Shown: in pieces, positions 14,959 to 25,276 of the stretch
Layout: each line of letters starts with the position of its first letter
Numbering within the stretch: the first letter of the stretch is position 1
Origin: Brevinema andersonii
GTDB taxonomy: Bacteria > Spirochaetota > DYKD01
Length of the DNA stretch: 40,478 bases
Assembly: GCA_020722765.1 (NCBI GenBank)
Contig: DYKD01000025.1
Coordinates: 1-40,478, forward strand
Reading direction: 5' to 3'
Notes under the pieces: model-generated
Told to the model about the DNA's origin: nothing
The model's input: the letters and a program-made list of their open reading frames with translations, nothing else
Database searches by the model: none
Program-made: the position numbers and the translations under genes

Positions 14959-17373
14959 ATGAAAAAAAAAAAAGAAGGCGCACTTCCATCAAGCCATTTT
15001 AAAATAGATGATTTGACACTTATAAAAAAGAAGTATGATTGGCCGATGTATATCGGTTTTTTCATCATTTCGGTGGTTGTCTTAGCGTTCCAAACAGTCA
15101 TCAACCGTATGTTCTCCCTCATGTTCTGGTATCATTTTGCCTTTATGATCATTTCTGTAGCCATGTTTGGTATCGGACTGGGAGGCCTTCTTGTCTATTT
15201 CATCAACCGTTTCCTAAAGAATCAGGTTCCACTTGTTTTAGCTATCCTGTCAGTTTTGCTTGCTTTTTTTCTTCCTATAAGTCTTATGGAAGTTAATGTC
15301 ATTCCTCTCAATATGGATCTTTTAGGAAAGGATCCTCTTCATACAAAATATTTTGTCCAATTTTTCCTTACCCTTTCAGTCCCTTTTATCATTTCAGGTT
15401 TTGTCTTTTCTTATGTCTTCACAAATTTTAAGCTTGATATAAACCGTGTCTATTTCTTCGATCTCTTTGGTGGTGGAATCGGTGCCATTGCAGTCCTGTT
15501 TCTTTTTCCTCATCGTGGACCCTTCATGTCTGCTTACGTGCTTTCTGCCTTAGCCTTGTTAGCGGCTTCTTCTTTCCTTTTTAAACGTTGGAAAGTGGTG
15601 GCCATTATACTTTTCCCTCTTTTGCTTTTGGGTAATCATCTCTTCTTTTTTGATAGACTTTCACATGCTGAAGTGCGTGTCAGCAAAGGGAAAAACAGGG
15701 TAGAGTATTCAAAAAATGCAGGCTTGTCAAAAGACCTTGAAAAACAGTATGGTCCGCGTATCTTTAAGGGTTGGGATAATTTTGGTTTTGTGGCTGTTCA
15801 CCAATCCAGTGAAAAGGTGCTTCTCTGCACTGCAGACTATTCCTGTTATACTTATTTTCTGAAAGTAAACAAGAAATCGCATTATTTTGAATATCCTGAA
15901 TATGGGGATCACTTCTATCCTTATGTCGTGAAGAAACGGCCTGGTACAGTCGGGATTATTGGTGTAGGCGCTGGTAAAGACGTGCTTATGACCCTGAATA
16001 ATGGGGGCAAGGAAGTATATGGTGCTGAATTTAACGGCACTGTATTTAATCTCTATCATGACAAATACGCGGATTTCATTGCGAATATCTCGCGATTGTC
16101 CAATGTCCATACAGTGAAGGAAGAAGGACGTTTTTTCATACGTTCGAAAAACAGAAAGTATGATCTTCTTGTTTTTGACAATGCTGTTGCACAAACCGCA
16201 GTCTCTTCTGGAGCTTTCACTATAGCAGAGAGCTATCTTTATACTGTTGAAGCTATGATGGATTATATCAGCCATCTAAAAAATGGGGGTGTGATCTATT
16301 TTTCAAATCCTTATGTGGATTCTCACAGGTTTGTAACTGTCATTCGCGAAGCATATAAGAAGATGAGACGAGATGTAGAATTTGAAACATCAGTATTCAT
16401 TGTAGATAACCTAAATGACAAGTATAGGAAGTGCAAGGTTTTGATCAAGAATGGCGGTTTCTCAGAAGATGATGTCGCAAAGCTTGTCGCTTTTTCGGAA
16501 AAGTCTGGAGCAAAACTTCTCTATGCACCAGGAAAAGAGACGAAGTCGTATGAAGAGAAGCTTATCAAGACCAAAGATATTGAGAAAGAATATGAGGATT
16601 CACCTTCTGAAATCCGGCCTTCCCGTGATGATTGGCCATTTTTTACACAACGGGTGAAGCCACGTATGAAAGAGTTGAATGCTGCTGCATGGAATGTGAA
16701 GGTCTATTATCCTGAGCCATTTCTTATGCTGAAGCAGGCTACAAAACAAGTAGGACTGTTTTCCATCCTCTTCCTGATTGTTCCTTTGATTTTCTTGAAT
16801 CTCCGCGGTTTCAAGGAGATGAACAATAAGATCGGGAGCATGCTCTATTTCTGTTCCTTAGGACTTGGGTTCATGTTTTTGGAAATTGTCTATATGCAGA
16901 AATTCCAACTCATACTTGGTCATCCTGTTTATGCTTTTGCAGTAGTGCTTGGTGGGTTGCTTATGAGCACTGGTGCAGGAAGCCTTTTTTCAGACAAGAT
17001 AAAAGATCCGTATTCTGCCATGAAAACAGGATTAGCAGGTATATCTGTAGCAGTTGTGCTTTCGTTCCTGTTCCTGAACTTTTTAGGCTCATCAGTTGTT
17101 GGGTTTTCATTCCCAATACGCATACTGATTACTATTTTTTTTGTCTCGCTTTCAGGTTTTTTTATGGGGTTCATGATGCCCGCAGGAATACGCGCTGTAG
17201 CCAAAGTGGAATCTTCAATACCATGGATGTGGTCACTTAACAGTGTCTTTTCGGTTGTAGCAAGCTTCTTGGCCATTTACATATCCATATTATTCGGGTT
17301 TACAGTGGTCATGTTGTTTGCAATTGGTGTTTATGCTCTTGGTTCACTAGCTCTCCTGCTGAGAAAAAACTGA
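14959..17373 (+). CDS. polytopic membrane protein with central spermidine synthase-like domain
   Basis: N- and C-terminal multi-TM regions flanking VGIIGVGAGKDVLMTLNNGGKEVYGAEFNGTV... SAM-fold motif. Confidence 0.75.
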   Translation: MKKKKEGALPSSHFKIDDLTLIKKKYDWPMYIGFFIISVVVLAFQTVINRMFSLMFWYHFAFMIISVAMFGIGLGGLLVYFINRFLKNQVPLVLAILSVLLAFFLPISLMEVNVIPLNMDLLGKDPLHTKYFVQFFLTLSVPFIISGFVFSYVFTNFKLDINRVYFFDLFGGGIGAIAVLFLFPHRGPFMSAYVLSALALLAASSFLFKRWKVVAIILFPLLLLGNHLFFFDRLSHAEVRVSKGKNRVEYSKNAGLSKDLEKQYGPRIFKGWDNFGFVAVHQSSEKVLLCTADYSCYTYFLKVNKKSHYFEYPEYGDHFYPYVVKKRPGTVGIIGVGAGKDVLMTLNNGGKEVYGAEFNGTVFNLYHDKYADFIANISRLSNVHTVKEEGRFFIRSKNRKYDLLVFDNAVAQTAVSSGAFTIAESYLYTVEAMMDYISHLKNGGVIYFSNPYVDSHRFVTVIREAYKKMRRDVEFETSVFIVDNLNDKYRKCKVLIKNGGFSEDDVAKLVAFSEKSGAKLLYAPGKETKSYEEKLIKTKDIEKEYEDSPSEIRPSRDDWPFFTQRVKPRMKELNAAAWNVKVYYPEPFLMLKQATKQVGLFSILFLIVPLIFLNLRGFKEMNNKIGSMLYFCSLGLGFMFLEIVYMQKFQLILGHPVYAFAVVLGGLLMSTGAGSLFSDKIKDPYSAMKTGLAGISVAVVLSFLFLNFLGSSVVGFSFPIRILITIFFVSLSGFFMGFMMPAGIRAVAKVESSIPWMWSLNSVFSVVASFLAIYISILFGFTVVMLFAIGVYALGSLALLLRKN

Positions 17374-17447
17374 TTCCAGATGGATTTGACATTTTATCCT
17401 GACATTCTTAAATTATAAGACAAGATCTGATAGGATAAGGTAGCCAG

Positions 17448-18245
17448 ATGACAGATTCTCAGGAGCCAGTACGGAAAATCAAAAAGTGGCATTTCATTAT
17501 TCCTTTTTTTTATGGTCAGAATCTTCATGTAAATAGGAAGGGGGGCGCACCTAAAAACAAGAAAATTGAATATCTGAGAAGCACGCTTGAATCTCTTGTA
17601 AAACATTTTCCAGATCCTGACATTCATCTTTTTGTGCGTGATGATGCCAGTAAAGAGATGGCGTCTATCTTCCCGTTTTTGGTTCATAGGCTGGAATGCC
17701 CTCCAAAAGAACTTCCTTATAGGATGCTTCTGGAAGTTTCAAAATTCAAATATAACTTTAAAAATGAAGATATTCTCATGTTCACTGAGGATGACCATAT
17801 ATTGTATATGGCTGATACTGTAAAGGAAGACATTGAGGATGCTGGAAAAGATCTTATCTTCTCACCTCACAGATGGTCCAAACTTTTCATGAAGTTCCGT
17901 ATAAAGGGAAGACCTCAATACATATTGAATGATGTGAACGGAGTTCTTGATAATATCGATGTTAAGTCACAGACACCACAGATTATTCCTTTCAGGCACA
18001 AATGGGAAATCCAGGATACCAGGAATGGCGCCTACGCGGCATGTTGGGCTATGAGGTTTTCAACATTCAAGAAAATCGACCTTTCACTCAAATCGCCTCC
18101 AGATGCATGGCTGGAATTGGGTTCTTATGCAGTGTTTGACAAGTATCCTGTCTTGAAACTTTCCCTCAAGGATAATGAGAATCCAGGTTCATTCATAGTT
18201 GATCATCTTTCAGGGTATGATTATAATAAAAGAATCCTTTTCTAG
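17448..18245 (+). CDS. glycosyltransferase-like protein
   Basis: HLFVRDDASKEMAS...DILMFTEDDHILY; GT-A-like acidic motif, family not certain. Confidence 0.4.
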   Translation: MTDSQEPVRKIKKWHFIIPFFYGQNLHVNRKGGAPKNKKIEYLRSTLESLVKHFPDPDIHLFVRDDASKEMASIFPFLVHRLECPPKELPYRMLLEVSKFKYNFKNEDILMFTEDDHILYMADTVKEDIEDAGKDLIFSPHRWSKLFMKFRIKGRPQYILNDVNGVLDNIDVKSQTPQIIPFRHKWEIQDTRNGAYAACWAMRFSTFKKIDLSLKSPPDAWLELGSYAVFDKYPVLKLSLKDNENPGSFIVDHLSGYDYNKRILF

Positions 18246-18261
18246 AAAGAACAGGATTGAT

Positions 18262-19628
18262 ATGAAAAACGGACTTTCTCTCTTTATTTTCAGACGGGAT
18301 TTAAGACTTGTAGATAATACAGGTCTGAATGAAGCCTTGCGTTCTTCAAGTCATGTCCTGCCTTGTTTTTTTTTAGACCCACGACAGTTAAATAATAATC
18401 CTTACAGAAGTGAATCCTCTGTAAAGTTCATGCAAGATTCTCTGGAAGATTTGTGTGGGGCTTTCAAGGGAAAAGGTGCAAGATTATATTTTTTTGACGG
18501 GTCTCCAGAGAGCCTGCTGCCAGATATGATTTCTCGTTTGAAAATAAAAGCCGTTTTTTTTAATAGGGATTATACTCCCTTCAGTTTGCAAAGGGATAAG
18601 GTATTAAAATCGATTTGTGATAGGAATGGGATTGACTGTATCATTTCAGATGATGCGCTTATAAACCCACCAGAGAAAACTGTAAAGAAAGACGGTTCTC
18701 CTTATTCCATGTTCACACCATATTTCAGGAATGCTTCTTTATTCGATGGTTCAGTTCCTATCAGGGGCAGTATGTCAAATTTTTGGACAAAGAACGTGCC
18801 AGGGACCATAAAGGATTGGCGGGTGCTCCTGAAACACGGAAAAACTACGACAATCAAGGGGGGACGGTCTGAAGGGTTGAAGCTGTTATCTAAGCTTAAT
18901 TTCCAGCAAAAATATGAGACAACAAAAGACTTGCCTGTCTTGAAGACATCTCTCCTTTCAGCACATAATAAGTTTGGCACGCTCTCAATCCGGGAAGTAT
19001 ATCATGCTATAAGAAAACGGCTTGGAGTTGGGCATCCTTTACTTAGGCAACTTTATTGGCGTGACTTTTTTACTGCCATCGCGTTTTTCTTCCCTCCTGT
19101 TTTCGGTTCTCCCTTTCATGAGAAATATTCTTCAGTCAAATGGATGGATGATTCAGACGCTTTCAAAAGGAGGTGCAGGGGGAGACAGGTTTTCCCCTTG
19201 TTGATGCGGGTATGCGGGAATTGAATGCAACAGGATTCATGCATAATAGGGTGAGGATGGTTACTGCTTCTTTCCTGGTCAAGGATATTCATATTGACTG
19301 GCGGAAAGGGGAGCAGTACTTCGCAAGCAGGCTTGTTGACTATGATCCTGCTGTAAATAATGGAAACTGGCAGTGGACCGCTTCAACAGGTTGTGACGCA
19401 CAACCATATTTCAGGATTTTCAATCCTTGGAACCAACAAGTTAAGTTTGACAAAGACTGTGAGTATGTACGGAGATGGATTCCTGAATTGCGAGAGATAC
19501 CTGTCAAGTCCATTCACAAATGGTTTAGCGAACATGGCAAGTATGATGTTTCATATCCAGCTCCTATGTGTGATCATAAGGAGGAAGCGCATAGGGCTAT
19601 TATTCTATATAAGCAGGTTTTTAATTGA
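18262..19628 (+). pseudogene. phr: deoxyribodipyrimidine photolyase (cryptochrome/photolyase family), frameshifted near 19170
   Basis: SLFIFRRDLRLVDNTGLNEAL (18262-19224), then GETGFPLVDAGMRELNATGFMHNRVRM...NNGNWQWTASTGCDAQPYFRIFNPWNQ (19173-19628) in the -1 frame. Confidence 0.88.
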
Positions 19629-20374
19629 AGAAATTTTTACTTCGGATATTTCCTTTTATAGCTTCTCTCGTTATGGCTTCTGTTTCCTATTCCGAAATAG
19701 AGGAATCCATAATACTTCCTGAAAAAGGGAATCCTAAAAAATGGGTAGTGGTGTTGTGTGGGTATACGCCTGCTGGAGACCCGTATCAGCAGTTTCCTGC
19801 GCATTTTGTTAAGAATTGGAAGATCAAGGAGCTTTCGGATAAGCATCAACTTGCATTTTATATAATCAATTCAGGGGAGTCATTTTATGACAAGAAATAT
19901 GTTGGGATTTTGGTGGATAAGATTGTTAAAAAGACAGAAAACAAGAAGGTTATTCTGATTGGTGTATCTACTGGTGTTGAAGGAATTATTAAATTGTGGA
20001 CTGGAATTGCTAAAAAAGTCAGTTGTATGATAGGAATTTCTGGAACATACGATTTGTTCAGTCTTCCAAAAGAGTCTGGGGAATATAGGATTCATGCCAA
20101 AGTCTGGGGGGCAAGAGACGAAAGATGGAAAGAGGATAATCCAGCTGATATAATGCAAAGATGCAGTCAGAGAGGGAAGACCTGTTTTTATCTCTTTTCT
20201 GAATATCATTCCATATATTATGGACAGATGAAAAGTATTTCAGAAAAGCGGTTCAATTGCATTTCCCTGATTCCTGATTTTAATGTCGGAAAAGAGATGC
20301 AACATGATTGGAATTTTTGGAAACATGAAGACCTCCTCCTAAACATAGAAAGAATATTCTCTATGTGTAGATGA
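19625..20374 (+). CDS. secreted hydrolase/esterase-like protein
   Basis: Signal peptide MKKFLLRIFPFIASLVMASVSYS; VILIGVSTGVEG resembles a GxSxG nucleophile elbow; TTG start. Confidence 0.45.
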   Translation: MKKFLLRIFPFIASLVMASVSYSEIEESIILPEKGNPKKWVVVLCGYTPAGDPYQQFPAHFVKNWKIKELSDKHQLAFYIINSGESFYDKKYVGILVDKIVKKTENKKVILIGVSTGVEGIIKLWTGIAKKVSCMIGISGTYDLFSLPKESGEYRIHAKVWGARDERWKEDNPADIMQRCSQRGKTCFYLFSEYHSIYYGQMKSISEKRFNCISLIPDFNVGKEMQHDWNFWKHEDLLLNIERIFSMCR

Positions 20375-20421
20375 GGACTGTAATGATCACGTGTTATCCA
20401 TCCTTTGTCAGATGAGGGCTA

Positions 20422-20807
20422 ATGAACATTCTTCTGGCTATGACAATCTGTTTATATTCGGCTTTTAGTCTTTTTGCAGCAGAATGGACTGGAAATCCTT
20501 GGGAATGACAGTATTTGAATCCAAAAGCTCACTTTATGTTCTTTTCTGTGATGCACGCAGGTCAAACCAGCCTGTCCCTGCAGGAATCACTGTGTATGGG
20601 CCGTATGATGTGAAAAGAAATATGCTTTGGCCAATGAAAGATGAATCTATGGGTTTGCAGAAGACAATCTATCCGAAATTGACTTATTGGCCTGTGACAG
20701 AATCATTTTTCGACTTGTTTTATAATTATCATATGACAGAATTTTCCATAACACAGACAATCGGTCCGAATGCGTTTGTATGGGGCTATCTTGCAGCAAG
20801 GAAGTGA
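20422..20807 (+). pseudogene. small secreted protein with frameshift near 20503
   Basis: ATG 20422 gives MNILLAMTICLYSAFSLFAAEWTGNPWE*; one extra A would join it to MTVFESKSSLYVLFCDARR... of ORF 20484-20807. Confidence 0.55.
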
Positions 20808-20816
20808 TTGATCAGT

Positions 20817-21995
20817 TCACTTCCTGATTTTCCGTGAAAGGGAAGAGAATGTTATGGAGTTGTTATACTCGCCTTTTGTGGAAAGCTTGATGGTATGTTC
20901 ACCTTCAGGGATTCCCGCAGTATTAATGATATAATACAGGAATTTGATGGCATCAGGTTTAATTTCTGGAATTGTCAGCGTTGTATTTATTTTTGATAAT
21001 CTGTAACTGCCTTCAGGAAGTGTCATTTCCACTTTTACGTTTTTCACGGTTTTGAATGGATCCTTGTTCTGTACAAGTGCGATGATCACCGCTGTTTCTC
21101 CTGAAATTTTAAGCGGAGCTCCCAAGGAGAGATCTATCGCTTCCCCTTTGTAAATGGCACTGTTGTAAAGACCGATCTTTGATGCGAGTTTCTTTTTACT
21201 CCGTTTGTCTGAGACTGGAGGAAATTTAATGGGTCCCCACATCAGCGCATATCCAGAATCTGGAAGTCCCATTTCTGTTTTTTTGAGAGGAGCGCCATCT
21301 GTTGTAGTATAATCCCATCCAGCTGTATCCAATTTTTCAGGGTTTGCAAAAATGACACTATCGGGGGGAGCTAATCCTGCCCCTTTTAATGTGGCTTGGA
21401 ACTGTGCATAGGGGCTCAGTAAACTATCAAGTGTTATAATATAATCAGGAACATCTGTTATCCGTTGTTCAGTCATGACAACCCCTTTTCCTGCAACAAG
21501 AAAGGGCATGCTGTCATTTGGTCCGTTGAATGTGTCAAACATCAGTCTCATCCCAAGTTCACGTTCAACTGTATCCATATTCTGGATAAAATAGGAGATG
21601 ACAATGGAATCAGGTTTTTGGGAAGTATATCCGTCTTTTATTTCTATGATTTGGGTAAGCCGAACCTTGTTGATTTCCCATTCTGATGTGATTTTTGTAG
21701 GAGTCTCAGCTATAGGTTTCTTGACCGGCTTCCCATCTTTTCCCATTTTGAAGAGTTTCCCATCTATATAAACATAGACGCCATTCATGGAAGGAGCTTT
21801 CTGTTGAAGAAGAAAATGGTTGTCATCCGAAGGGAAATTAGGGTCTCCCTTGATTGTTTGAAATGATTCCAATCTCTGGTTAAAATCATTGACTGTCACT
21901 TCTATGAATTCGTTTTTTATGGTTACTCCAAAGAGAGCTACATTGAGGAGAAAAAGAAAGGAAAGTGTCATTAGATAACTTATGTTTTTCATCAC
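20817..21995 (-). CDS. secreted protein of unknown function
   Basis: Signal peptide MMKNISYLMTLSFLFLLNVALFG; long continuous ORF of 392 aa, no family recognised. Confidence 0.6.
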   Translation of the reverse strand: MMKNISYLMTLSFLFLLNVALFGVTIKNEFIEVTVNDFNQRLESFQTIKGDPNFPSDDNHFLLQQKAPSMNGVYVYIDGKLFKMGKDGKPVKKPIAETPTKITSEWEINKVRLTQIIEIKDGYTSQKPDSIVISYFIQNMDTVERELGMRLMFDTFNGPNDSMPFLVAGKGVVMTEQRITDVPDYIITLDSLLSPYAQFQATLKGAGLAPPDSVIFANPEKLDTAGWDYTTTDGAPLKKTEMGLPDSGYALMWGPIKFPPVSDKRSKKKLASKIGLYNSAIYKGEAIDLSLGAPLKISGETAVIIALVQNKDPFKTVKNVKVEMTLPEGSYRLSKINTTLTIPEIKPDAIKFLYYIINTAGIPEGEHTIKLSTKGEYNNSITFSSLSRKIRK

Positions 21996-22156
21996 TATAT
22001 ATTAATATTTTGTGATGTAAATGTCAAGAAAAGTGTAAATGAATAGTATTCTTTGTCAAAGAAGATATTAGAACAAAAAACGGCTTATCAATTTTTTTGA
22101 AAGATGGAATTAATTGATTATATTAAAGTAGGTATGGTTTTTGCAAAGGAACCCGA

Positions 22157-22723
22157 ATGAGAATATTATCTGGAAGATTAAAAGGCCGTGTTATAGAGCT
22201 TAAAGGACCAATCAAATTTAGGCCTGCTTTGGCTATTGTCCGAAAAGCCCTTTTTGATATCATCAGGTTTGATATTTCCCCAAATCAGTATTTTCTGGAT
22301 CTGTTCGGTGGGTCAGGTTGTGTTGCTGTTGAAGCCTATAGTCGGGGCATAGACAATGTCTGGATCAATGAATTAGACCGAGGCAACTTTGGCTCTATTC
22401 TTGATAATCTAAAGCGTTTCAAGATTGATACAAATTTCAAACTTTTCAATAGGGATTTCAGGGCTGTTCTTGATTTGATTAAATCTGAAAATAGGATTTT
22501 CAATTATATCTTTGCTGCTCCGCCTTATGATGATGTTTCTTTTTATCCGGAAATCGTGCGTTTTTTCAAGGAGAATCAGAATCTGCTTGCTGATGATGGT
22601 TTTCTCATACTTGAATACAGGCGTCGTACCCCAATCGATACGGATGGATTTGAAGTCTATAAGGATAATTCCTATGGAGATACAAAACTGATGTTTCTCA
22701 GGAAGAGGTGTATCAATGCCTAA
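22157..22723 (+). CDS. rsmD: RsmD-like RNA methyltransferase with atypical motifs
   Basis: MRILSGRLKGRVIE...FLDLFGGSGCVAVEAYSRG...YIFAAPPYDD. Confidence 0.75.
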   Translation: MRILSGRLKGRVIELKGPIKFRPALAIVRKALFDIIRFDISPNQYFLDLFGGSGCVAVEAYSRGIDNVWINELDRGNFGSILDNLKRFKIDTNFKLFNRDFRAVLDLIKSENRIFNYIFAAPPYDDVSFYPEIVRFFKENQNLLADDGFLILEYRRRTPIDTDGFEVYKDNSYGDTKLMFLRKRCINA

Positions 22724-23651
22724 TTGGATTGTTCATCTTGGCCTCCAATATGGTGCTGTGAAAGCGATTCCCCATCGCTTTCGTGATGTGACCCTCTTCA
22801 TGCTGGGGGCCATCACTCCTGATATCGCTTCTGTTGTATATGTTGGATTGTTGGATGTGTTGAATGTCCAAAAACATTTTGATTTCATAATCTGGTATTT
22901 TCAACCTTTTCATACTCCTTTCATGTCTGTTCTCATAGGACTCATGATCGCCTTGTTTCTGAAAGGTCCTAAACCTGCTTATTTTTTCAGCTATTCTGCC
23001 GGAGCTATGCTTCATTTCGTTTTGGATAGCACTCAAAAACATATTGGGTTTCATATCCTTCTCGGATATCCATTTACATTCCAGGATCTGAATTTGAACC
23101 TGTTTTTTACTGACCATGTCATTTATTATATTTTTACATGGATTTCGCTTGGTATTCTTGTGACGATCCTGCTTTTTGAAAAAGAGAGGTCTCATGTAGA
23201 CATCCGTCATGTTTTTGACAGGACAGGGATGCCCTTTGGTTTTGTACTCTTAGCGCTGATTTTGGTTTTCCCGTTTTTTACAAAAGATGATTTTTTCAGG
23301 AATAATTATCATTACATCAACTTTTTTACAGATAAAGAGGATTTTACTGGGAAAAAAATCGCATTATGTGTGAGCGAGGTCGTTTCCACAGAACCTCTGA
23401 AAGTTTTTGAACTGAACAAGATATTGGAGCTTCATTATTCCGGATCGATTCGTTTAAAAAAAGGTGATTTTGTCTCTTTGGAAGGGATTTATAACGGCAA
23501 ATCCATAGATGTTGATTTTATTAGGATACATGGATCCTACAGGTTTAAACGCATTACATCAATCATAGGTTTGATATTCTTTATCCTGATCATCATCAAT
23601 GCAGAAACAGGAGTGTTCCAATGGCATGTGAGAACATCAATAAAAAACTGA
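22716..23651 (+). CDS. YdjM/DUF457-like membrane-bound metal-dependent hydrolase family protein
   Basis: MPNWIVHLGLQYGA...LGAITPDIAS...FHTPFMSVLIGL...HFVLDSTQKH with multiple TM segments. Confidence 0.6.
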   Translation: MPNWIVHLGLQYGAVKAIPHRFRDVTLFMLGAITPDIASVVYVGLLDVLNVQKHFDFIIWYFQPFHTPFMSVLIGLMIALFLKGPKPAYFFSYSAGAMLHFVLDSTQKHIGFHILLGYPFTFQDLNLNLFFTDHVIYYIFTWISLGILVTILLFEKERSHVDIRHVFDRTGMPFGFVLLALILVFPFFTKDDFFRNNYHYINFFTDKEDFTGKKIALCVSEVVSTEPLKVFELNKILELHYSGSIRLKKGDFVSLEGIYNGKSIDVDFIRIHGSYRFKRITSIIGLIFFILIIINAETGVFQWHVRTSIKN

Positions 23652-23707
23652 AAAAATGTAACTGTACTTATGAACCCTGTGTTTTTTTATGAGCAATAGG
23701 AAGTAAT

Positions 23708-24436
23708 GTGAAAATCATCGGAGTCATCCCAGCCAGGTTGCATTCAACAAGATTGCCAGGCAAAGTGCTTCTGGACATTGCAGGAAAGCCGCTTCTCTGG
23801 CATGTCTATCATTCAGCTTTGAAATCATCTTGTCTGGATTCCATTGTTGTTGCGGCAGACGATGAGAAAATTGTTTCAGTGATGGAGTCTTATCATATTC
23901 CATGTATGCTGACTTCCAAAAAACACAAGTCAGGAACAGAACGGGCAGGAGAAGTGGCTTTGAAAATGAAAGCTGATGCTTATATCAACATACAAGGCGA
24001 TGAACCTATGATTGCCGCTTCGAATATCGATATGATTGCCAGGAAATTTGAGACTGATAAACGGTTCCCTATTGTAACACTTAAAGTCAGGATACGATCA
24101 CAGAAGGATGTCCTTAATACTAATAACGTGAAGGTCGTAACGGATAGGGAAGGCCGCGCGCTTTATTTTTCACGTTCAGTCATACCATATGATAGGGACA
24201 AATCTGAGAATGTCAGATATTTCAAGCATCTTGGGATATACGGTTACACCAGACAGGCATTACTGAAGATCGTACGACTGGCACAGACAGATTTGGAAAT
24301 TTCTGAAAAACTTGAACAATTAAGGTTTATGGAACATGGATTCCCGATTTCTGTGCTTGAAACCAAGAAAGGTTCTATTGGAGTAGATACAGCGGAAGAC
24401 CTTGAACATGTACGAAAAATGATGATAAGGAAGTGA
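23708..24436 (+). CDS. kdsB: 3-deoxy-manno-octulosonate cytidylyltransferase
   Basis: IGVIPARLHSTRLPGKVLLDIAGKPLLWHVY, AYINIQGDEPMI. Confidence 0.95.
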   Translation: MKIIGVIPARLHSTRLPGKVLLDIAGKPLLWHVYHSALKSSCLDSIVVAADDEKIVSVMESYHIPCMLTSKKHKSGTERAGEVALKMKADAYINIQGDEPMIAASNIDMIARKFETDKRFPIVTLKVRIRSQKDVLNTNNVKVVTDREGRALYFSRSVIPYDRDKSENVRYFKHLGIYGYTRQALLKIVRLAQTDLEISEKLEQLRFMEHGFPISVLETKKGSIGVDTAEDLEHVRKMMIRK

Positions 24437-24442
24437 TCTGGT

Positions 24443-25276
24443 ATGGGACAGCAAATCATTAAGTTGGATCAAAATGAAATTTCTAACAATAGACCGCTTA
24501 TGCTTATTGCAGGACCGTGTGTCATTGAAAGCGAGGCTCTTGTTCGTTCTGTTGCACAGGAATTAAAGAGAATTACGGGAACACTGGGCATTCCCCTGGT
24601 TTTTAAGGCTTCTTTTGACAAGGCGAATCGGACTTCAGTTCACTCATTCAGGGGCCCTGGTTTGGATGAAGGACTTCGGATCCTCGCAGCAGTAAAGAGG
24701 GATTTTTCTCTGCCCATCCTTACTGATGTCCATGTTCCTGATCAGGTAGGGAAAGTCTCCGAAGTTGCAGATATCATCCAGGTTCCGGCTTTTCTGGTCA
24801 GGCAAACAGACCTGCTTGTTGAATGCGCCCAGTCAAAACGTATCGTTAATCTGAAGAAAGCCCAATTTCTTTCACCAGAGGAGATGCGGTTTGCCATAGA
24901 AAAAATAGAGTTTTTTGGGAATAAGAATATACTATTAACTGAAAGAGGTACTTTTTTCGGTTATCATAATCTTGTTGTTGATCTTCGTTCCTTGGAGATT
25001 ATGAAAGCAATGGGGTATCCTGTCGTTTTTGATGCAACACATAGTGTCCAAAGTCCAGGTGCTGGAGGTGACAAGACATCCGGTCAAAGGGAGTTTATTC
25101 CCGTATTGACAAGAGGTGCTGTTGCGTCAGGGATTGCTGGACTATTCATGGAGGTGCATCCAGAACCGGAAAAAGGATTAAGCGATGCGGCAAACATGTT
25201 CCCTCTTAATGAGTTGGAAAATTTCTTGAAAAAGATAATGCGGATTGATGGAGTCGTGAAACAAGATGAAGAATAA
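24443..25276 (+). CDS. kdsA: 3-deoxy-8-phosphooctulonate synthase
   Basis: LIAGPCVIESEAL, FKASFDKANRTSVHSFRGPGLDEGL, FDATHSVQSPG. Confidence 0.96.
   Translation: MGQQIIKLDQNEISNNRPLMLIAGPCVIESEALVRSVAQELKRITGTLGIPLVFKASFDKANRTSVHSFRGPGLDEGLRILAAVKRDFSLPILTDVHVPDQVGKVSEVADIIQVPAFLVRQTDLLVECAQSKRIVNLKKAQFLSPEEMRFAIEKIEFFGNKNILLTERGTFFGYHNLVVDLRSLEIMKAMGYPVVFDATHSVQSPGAGGDKTSGQREFIPVLTRGAVASGIAGLFMEVHPEPEKGLSDAANMFPLNELENFLKKIMRIDGVVKQDEE

Noticed and set aside
19150-19180. Programmed -1 ribosomal frameshift in photolyase
   Set aside because: No X-XXY-YYZ slippery heptamer in the correct phase; photolyases are not known to need frameshifting. Deletion or sequence error preferred.
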